From a virus, in the IMG/VR virus record IMGVR_UViG_3300037189_015020, positions 1 through 39,025 of that record: DNA of 39,025 bases; one strand, 5' to 3'. Numbering within the stretch: position 1 is the first letter of the stretch; each line of letters opens with the position of its first letter. The position numbers and the translations under genes were made by a program. Shown piece after piece: positions 36,901 to 39,025 of this stretch. The notes beneath the pieces were generated by a model that saw only the letters and a program-made list of their open reading frames with translations, was not told the origin of the DNA and ran no database searches.

Positions 36901-37190
36901 AAAGCAAATCCTTTAATTACTTCAGGTACAATATTACCAAGCAATCTACCAGTGGTAGCACCTAAAGATTCCATAGTAGATTGGTTATCAGAAATTTGTA
37001 TTTTTTCTGTATCACCAAACACGTTAGGATCTACACCTGATAAATAATCATCAGCTTGAGAGTAAGATTTTGTTTCAATCAAATTCACAGCAGGTGAATA
37101 AGATTTATTATTTTTAATTTTAAAATTCTCTGGAATACCTGTATTTTGTTTAACAGGTAAATTTGTTATTGGGTCTAATTGTTCACTCAT
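24957..37190 (-). CDS. 4077-residue virion RNA polymerase polyprotein-like protein
   Basis: Very large fusion. From the N-terminus: a hydrophobic, glycine/alanine-rich region (about 125-210) of the kind found in ejected phage proteins; coiled coils (about 510-720); a PD-(D/E)XK nuclease-like domain (GELD with Asp1391, FDLK with Asp1405 and Lys1407, then QLSAY at 1426-1430); a zincin unit HEAIH (1588-1592) with EEYLAEKF near 1643; and a long middle leading to DFDID at 2965-2969 (bases 28284-28298). This is the catalytic Mg-binding motif of crAss-like virion RNA polymerases, which belong to the double-psi-barrel class. A SLOG/DprA-like Rossmann domain lies near the C-terminus (RTGGQTGFDEAG about 3928, ILAPKGW). 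In other crAss-like phages the polymerase is delivered with DNA to transcribe early genes. The start ATG is preceded by A-rich sequence and lies 11 bases after the upstream stop. Polymerase identity rests on the motif, size and neighbours. Confidence 0.85.
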   Translation of the reverse strand: MSEQLDPITNLPVKQNTGIPENFKIKNNKSYSPAVNLIETKSYSQADDYLSGVDPNVFGDTEKIQISDNQSTMESLGATTGRLLGNIVPEVIKGFALLEDVVTAKPDGNAISQAMDNWIDSVNESLPLYGDPRNKVINWENMSGLVNSMASFAITGMGIGSVLGKIGGASRLGQAAAQVGTATALTGIEGAMEANELLKNSYVQEFNRLYYQNTQEGYDQNTAMKMAETKAKENVESAAKTAMMTNYINVALNLTSAGHFIKSPKTLMNSVGRVITEPSKFMSKKTGLDLLKEGTQEALEEGVNVFAGATGKTQLQGKELTFDNIWQNVDKDELKTSMILGAIGGIGQTSISTGISNLNTKWYKGKNTNLREKYAEQKDFIDNVKALYNNPADQSSNILSSTHNIAMLHQAQELENAGDIEGAKKIRLQTMAYNAYESFRNDTWKDLRDVYNQLSENEQLNDDQKQTVKELVSHFDNYQKIFKENIAPLNDKKAYPFAMYSNRVNQYHLDNDYKAKLKELTTLKSELDNSLNEIDQLEGISELEKVNRRNPLIKSFNTKASELNKELSDINKAKVESNEKFDELYEANIDNLNLVEKYKKIYKNYFAAKKDYVNKATNELELDNALSKFEDENDRQVQLESAADRQGKKALNVDFTTRESFADTILRRWRNNAALARVEKQRLKEKLNIDFNSTEELIELAYGNNNAAKQQLEQLEALKQQDKEIVDNKQYDNYLGKTKDGRDVRIINGRMYVIEPGSTRNLNNIPEATEVKNISAKNLELYLNNKYELEEKRINENASTNIKEIKDFFSEINKEIERKLTQELEAIEASIVFEATSLEEKETGTESVFEKLQQAINSDVDNIPILQRERNKDGSINDKYDSRFAEGIRLIENGELQDKEIYFETTNEDLNRIGVNFENSTTPVTDGNFIVYLVYYKDGNSANKSETNRVLVGKLRADVWKNKKGENVQLSDSLRNVRKELLKLKGSDIVTLPVTTKVKSIITGKINVSTLRPLSEVLKPNESPIFGVVVKKGNILDLETNGAIQDMSTIFYDRTKLRAGGVYLMTKLPNGNYVPVQLNVKRINQLENAEEVKNKLSELLDKFSDPNVNFKELQDELSKYVYSRFRYSERNPELPFYTVRTFNKETGKMIRLKTPLFVSKEDMLEILMNDYVQVSSKQINKGNYNASLISKNALESTMMESRFTDSNIVIDYPTWKTNVTETTEKKPVTQTTTTEFTNTTQSTEEFESEEAYDNDSFFASFGFTEEKAETPIKQKILNNQERVADNKVDNKYVIDSELFTRVSDVINPNRMQSSSSVSSELGTVIDSLLRDYISGKRITKPDSMNEKAYNQLVNIFEEVNNLLLSNSNKDNILANNIVVFDSNLKVAGELDILVINNDGSVSIFDLKTSTSFANYDKDYRTKHTNQLSAYGRLFFNQYGIKVKDYTIIPIELNYTDTGVLIGSELQNFISLKYDSKIEEILEGKKVESTETVAEQPTANTKKEDITKQVGSSNKKFAPRKKSANNRQTVLANIEKELERLKRVLPANLVNKTKFVDEIEQLGDLITYGIYEDAVITLLTKTEEGTSYHEAIHAIIDLFLSQKQKSKLLSAAKKEYTPSEFELSYYSTLYPNATNEQLEEIALEEYLAEKFRLYALNQETLSKASKEEKSLFNRLMDWFKNIFNNLSNKNKIERFFKNTYEGKYTNTSKINNLVMNTSFSMRNTKPIDVFEKEKRAANIKLFYFDLINELKNLEQFKDKSDIKIISTLGFENLVSILATKIAQDKNAIADSGLDQDDINYYEDTYDTFLRNFIDLDNSDLKSGFTLTNGDKVNNLDFLNGSSTILNFKLNAELPLMVEFINDLNSMGINIKFKRKNAVKIDDDYHYDNENYPDEDNVETDDSNSNESTYTWQFKANEVSSETSFSVELRRALQSIRKSEDDVDDLGYSSFEDYNTVRNFLIENISDTYNKEQMMKKLKFLAPYSNYSNKVYEMALNDSKFATNLFIYIASKSDSNYIVMKRVNGEARIINSNRNNIKMLIIEDLKSMFNKSKVLTSKFDKTGINKIINVEEANVFSNKMQELEKKVKNNNNYNIVDVETQDFKLKDEVIDEIASVFKEYNIDISREQIDSIANVSKAKIYDLVSFIYDVTIDLKNNKNIFTIQDEQLDKEGTRLEKLAKMLVPVTKHKSEKSFLTINSTKTFSHSNTNFAKEFVAELKNKKNNKLELVELYLNDIFYSNSFMLRDFESGNFSVNDFQYNILDGSELIEDRKLDFNNMEPFDLRLLTIEAFYNQNRTTAWYRMPVFSDSPQSAFVSFKKIKSPKTSTEFWDNVYTTVLQEYNRMQFVKENEELFKGVKNVLNRNSKYILSPFMNTRVNGKKQALIIDVTTSEGKAKVIELAKEYYESNFQKEFKKLLDVALLSYNTEGELTSQYFSNSMIKNNLQNKIEEYFYNSTLVNSQLTSLFSGDPVYYKSNDDWQKRNKQVMSPILHLDDSIINPTYLTINIKDIEVDTTQDKTFNSFLDRVFEKDSKLSKIKDAYSKTSLTDAQSFITPKRYKEIMVGLNRWTPEHEFMFNKMVNNEPMNDKEIIDVYTEYWNLFGSIKPFDFHHNKQMTIDGKTINLIYPYQVKRAEFLLIPQVLGDKNRLTPVYNKAIEIENKTGKFVAINFDSAIKDGTHNVYSTLEDFVKSDDVKSVELANNRYGLQVEVPTHFIEDENNFGTQIMKLIVSGKNDAEIYTEKHIPNLKKLFGDVNSVTHKELTDLYKKLIGLNIESSFDDLLVETSNKKALKRLLKASAKDNKLPTQYYETIGSEFDDNFPLPLWFPPFGKNNESVLHSLIRNRVVKQKFPGASLVNVSSVGFDDNLKIKYKADGTFEHFEARLPYWTKKYFADLVDENGNIDIEALKAKYNNDEKLIGDLLDVIAYRIPTEWKHSMFKIRVVGFMHPLQGGAIQLPTEATTISGFDFDIDKLYAMFPSIDYAKSKETGRLERYDYNNESILDKSQSNYLRYNALLDLMNGVLNHESSEKDIFEPSSFEDLKITAQRIYLADNGYTDAFSISENEVEKRIKEEELDLTLPSTQYEYIERNRVGKALIGFFANHNTCHSFFEKTQIESKTIFKFNNEILYKLNQLYNLAGEKIGKVLASCIASATDNAKDPIASFMNLNTFTVDTYATLYRLGFPKETVQLFMSQPILKSLANDMLTGVNNESRLMKAMEDINNYFEDIYSIDNMFYPKKPEDKIYNLTDVEMKNAIVANFKIQETLDKIKELNKLPQSPERDNELDLLNYNLRISNKEYFDTQFKVFSNFKAYYRISQDVGNVSTSIKIDSTNNRSSLIDTELMDNKFKSISLIKGLANIEDIFDDQLLGAFYDYGIAGAKEIYSELFPWLNDNFTFVRNYIVNSAKATSNRKVLNRINYLLLTGIASDFEFFAEDFNNDSMRNAVMINMADTILAYIENNPDSQYTPFLRRFQVKTSKFNDFVIPNVIEFYKNGINSKDKQSLMDKFKQMLSEDPSSKEYRIAKFLVLYSFYKNGFTSDATSYTELIPPSFYINLKDSKGVSFVDYLTKRVNNMDQMELLELSDRLIRNSASYQGGIGKSSIKMFTVGQKDDVGATHLLFDLTDKTPTNLMNLKNLLTDEGKFTIFADPNGSKVLNINYLVKYFTVKIAGEDVIFRLNEQSFINNKIEYYRIASKGIPMLSLDMHTKDYSIANQVHVVKEDSQPTMLDNPITSIDLNMVVDKDNLILLTENIQATPSLPKEQLDNKMNDLLSNRKSKTDNQLSLFDEMVEESTAINEIVFKEEQSSGYKNRTIKNASADATIAIAVDFETAGEKLTKSSVLNQNKLYLPVSTGVFSSSNEITLMAEKIVSEIKKLDKKQISLNIAGNGIYSLKETFSGGQESVDNFTLQLLTDVVNKLKENNISISLLRTGGQTGFDEAGAKAGYKLGIPTMILAPKGWIFRDINGKDISDENQFKARFKNQITNNNLSEEDAIIDTEEYSEDGGYYDNSSFMTSFGLETVNNANKEILDSVIDLYPIASDEQLKKLNELGIESLEQLRQVDINNNELMEKLNNIKCM

Positions 37191-37201
37191 TATTTTTTAT
37201 T

Positions 37202-39025
37202 TTATCTTCCGTTATTATATCCGTAAAAATTTCTTAAATAATCCATATATGTTTTTGTAGTAGTTGTACCTTCTGAAAATTGAGCTGTACCAGAATTAAT
37301 TGCTTTTTTAGCTTCTTCTAATGTACTAGCGTTTTCAATCATTCTCATTGTGCTATATGGAACTGTTGTAGATGAATATGTATCATCTTGATTCTGATTT
37401 AAATTCAATTGTTTTTCAAGGAAAAAGAATTTACCATCTATTTCTTTAACTCCAGTAAATGATTTACTATTTAAATCAAATTCATTTAACTCATTACTTT
37501 TATCTATATAATAACTAACGTCTTCTCCATTTCTACCTTTTCTAACTTTATTACCAACTATTTCATATATATTACCTTCTTTATCGACAGCACTATATAC
37601 TTTATGTCCTGCACCATATTCAGGATGGTCAACTGTTATACCTGATTCATAAAATTCTAAATCAGCTGGTACATTAGAAATAGTTGATGTTTCATATTTC
37701 ATTTCTCCATTAGAACCTTGTTTTCTTATTTGCACAGAATTATTATTAAATGCATTTAATTGAGCTACATTATATTTCTTTTGTGCAACTTCAACTGGTG
37801 CTTCTTCTACGTTCCAAGCTGTAGAATTTGTTGATTTAGCTAAACCACCAAGTGTATTTAATACATCAGTATCATTTAACTCCATTGTTGTAGAACCTTG
37901 AGGTACTGAATTTTTATGTACTATTCTAGCAAGTTCAGTTTGTGGATCAATTACTTTTATATAATTACTTCTTACTTCTTTAAATTCTTGTTCGCTAGGT
38001 TTATATTCTTCCCAATCATTCATTGGTAGATCTAACGCCATACCTCCACTTAATGCTGCTGCATCTGTACCACCAGTTTTAACAGTTTTGTTTTTTCTAA
38101 ACAATTTACCATTCTCTATTTTATATTCATCACTATTGCTAGAAGATGAAAAAGGATTAAACACTGGTGTTCTTGGTGCTATTCCTTGTGAAGTTTTATC
38201 TGGATCTATATAACCAAATCCTTCTCTCATATCTGTATAAGATGCTCCAATATCGTATTTTCTATGTGCTCTTGATAATGCTTGTGCAGCAATCATATTT
38301 TGTACTTCTTGATCTATAGGTGCTCCCCATGCGTTTCTAACTGACATATAATCTCTTACTTTAGGATTACTTAATACAGCAGCAGTAACTAATTGCATAG
38401 CTCTATCTGCTTGTATTTCAGAAGTAACGTTTCCTTTTTTGTACATATATTTACCTGTAGGATTACCATTAGCATCTTTAGCTGAATATAAAACACTACC
38501 ATCTGCTAGTGAATACCCATTTGCATTTATATCAGCACCTGCTTTAGATATTATATTTTCTAAATCAGGATTTTCTCCAAGTAAAGGACTATTAACAGCA
38601 GAAGATCTACCATTATAATAATCCTCAAAGTTTCTACCTTGTAATCTATTTTGTTGATAATATTGATATGCTCTATTTCTATCACCTAAGTCTTTAATAT
38701 CAGATAATGATTTTTCATATTCTACTTCTTGATTGTATGCACCTTCAAGGTATTGAATCTTTCTTTGCATATCTTTATTATAAATAGCTTTCATCATTTC
38801 TGTTTTAGCACCTTCAAGATTATCTTCTTGTAGTAATTTAGCAATATTACTTGATGCTTCACTGTAATAATTAGTTACATCCATTGCTTCTTGTTGATGC
38901 CCCATATCATAAGAGTTAGGTTTAATATAATTAAACTTAGGTAACATATTAGCATTAGCAGCAACTAATTGGTCGTAACCTTGTTGTTTTTCTTTTAGTA
39001 CGTTATACATCATATTTGCATCTAA
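37202..39025 (-). CDS. Virion/cargo protein, 5' end outside window
   Basis: The frame runs unbroken to the right edge. An ATG at 39011-39013 gives 603 residues, but four more sense codons (L-D-A-N) precede it, so the true start is probably just outside the window. The N-terminal 150 residues are helical and rich in Q, Y, N and E (KEKQQGYDQLVAAN, YYQQNRLQGRNFEDYY), resembling the coiled internal proteins of crAss-like phages. The middle has short glycine-rich turns and beta strands; a serine run (FSSSSNSDEY) lies near residue 288. No enzyme motif was found. It lies upstream of the polymerase gene in the same transcript, 11 bases away. A cargo, muzzle or ejection role is inferred from position. 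Confidence 0.7.
   Translation of the reverse strand, partial: LDANMMYNVLKEKQQGYDQLVAANANMLPKFNYIKPNSYDMGHQQEAMDVTNYYSEASSNIAKLLQEDNLEGAKTEMMKAIYNKDMQRKIQYLEGAYNQEVEYEKSLSDIKDLGDRNRAYQYYQQNRLQGRNFEDYYNGRSSAVNSPLLGENPDLENIISKAGADINANGYSLADGSVLYSAKDANGNPTGKYMYKKGNVTSEIQADRAMQLVTAAVLSNPKVRDYMSVRNAWGAPIDQEVQNMIAAQALSRAHRKYDIGASYTDMREGFGYIDPDKTSQGIAPRTPVFNPFSSSSNSDEYKIENGKLFRKNKTVKTGGTDAAALSGGMALDLPMNDWEEYKPSEQEFKEVRSNYIKVIDPQTELARIVHKNSVPQGSTTMELNDTDVLNTLGGLAKSTNSTAWNVEEAPVEVAQKKYNVAQLNAFNNNSVQIRKQGSNGEMKYETSTISNVPADLEFYESGITVDHPEYGAGHKVYSAVDKEGNIYEIVGNKVRKGRNGEDVSYYIDKSNELNEFDLNSKSFTGVKEIDGKFFFLEKQLNLNQNQDDTYSSTTVPYSTMRMIENASTLEEAKKAINSGTAQFSEGTTTTKTYMDYLRNFYGYNNGR

Noticed and set aside
1-39025. 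tRNA genes, CRISPR arrays, insertion sequences, integrase or attachment sites.
   Set aside because: The window is almost entirely coding; no cloverleaf, spaced repeats, transposase motif or terminal repeats were seen. The largest plain gap is 64 bases.

Overview
The window looks like part of a tailed bacteriophage genome of the crAss-like group (Crassvirales), which infect Bacteroidota. The reasons are: very low GC (about 20-25% by eye); almost no intergenic space; genes that overlap by ATGA or TAATG; starts preceded by A-rich sequence rather than a Shine-Dalgarno; and, on the minus strand, giant virion proteins, one of which carries the DFDID motif known from crAss-like virion RNA polymerases. 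Stops are TAA, TGA and TAG with no in-frame reassignment visible, so the standard bacterial code fits. No tRNA, rRNA, CRISPR or insertion sequence was seen.

Layout. (1) 1-8829, plus strand: a gene open at the left edge, then a tightly packed cassette. It encodes an ATP-grasp ligase, an unknown protein, a class-I glutamine-amidotransferase/gamma-glutamyl hydrolase-like enzyme, a gamma-glutamylcyclotransferase, a second unknown, a class-II (Ntn) glutamine amidotransferase with zinc-ribbon-like cysteines, a glutamine-synthetase-fold amidoligase, and a second class-II amidotransferase. Together these can make, trim and recycle amide or gamma-glutamyl bonds. This resembles the phage amidoligase systems predicted by comparative genomics (Iyer, Aravind and co-workers). 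The substrate cannot be read from sequence. (2) 8830-18604, plus strand: replication, recombination and nucleotide metabolism. It holds a putative helicase loader, DnaB-type helicase, Sak4/AAA_24-like ATPase, SSB-like protein, TOPRIM primase, uracil-DNA glycosylase, RusA-like resolvase, FEN-like 5' nuclease, two MazG-type proteins, metallophosphoesterase, DnaQ-like exonuclease, and small zinc or AP2-like proteins. (3) 18605-18668: a perfect hairpin acting as a bidirectional terminator between converging gene blocks. (4) 18669-39025, minus strand: virion/cargo block, transcribed from right to left. It has a 603+ residue protein open at the right edge, a 4077-residue protein combining hydrophobic, coiled-coil, nuclease, zincin, RNA polymerase and SLOG-like parts, a complete ferritin, and a 1932-residue polyvalent zincin-containing protein.

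The two ideas most worth following are the amidoligase cassette (with two unknown members that may be decayed amidoligases, and an apparently dual-coded junction at 1299-1411) and the ferritin with a full diiron centre placed between ejected-protein genes. All functions are read from motifs by eye; no database search was possible.
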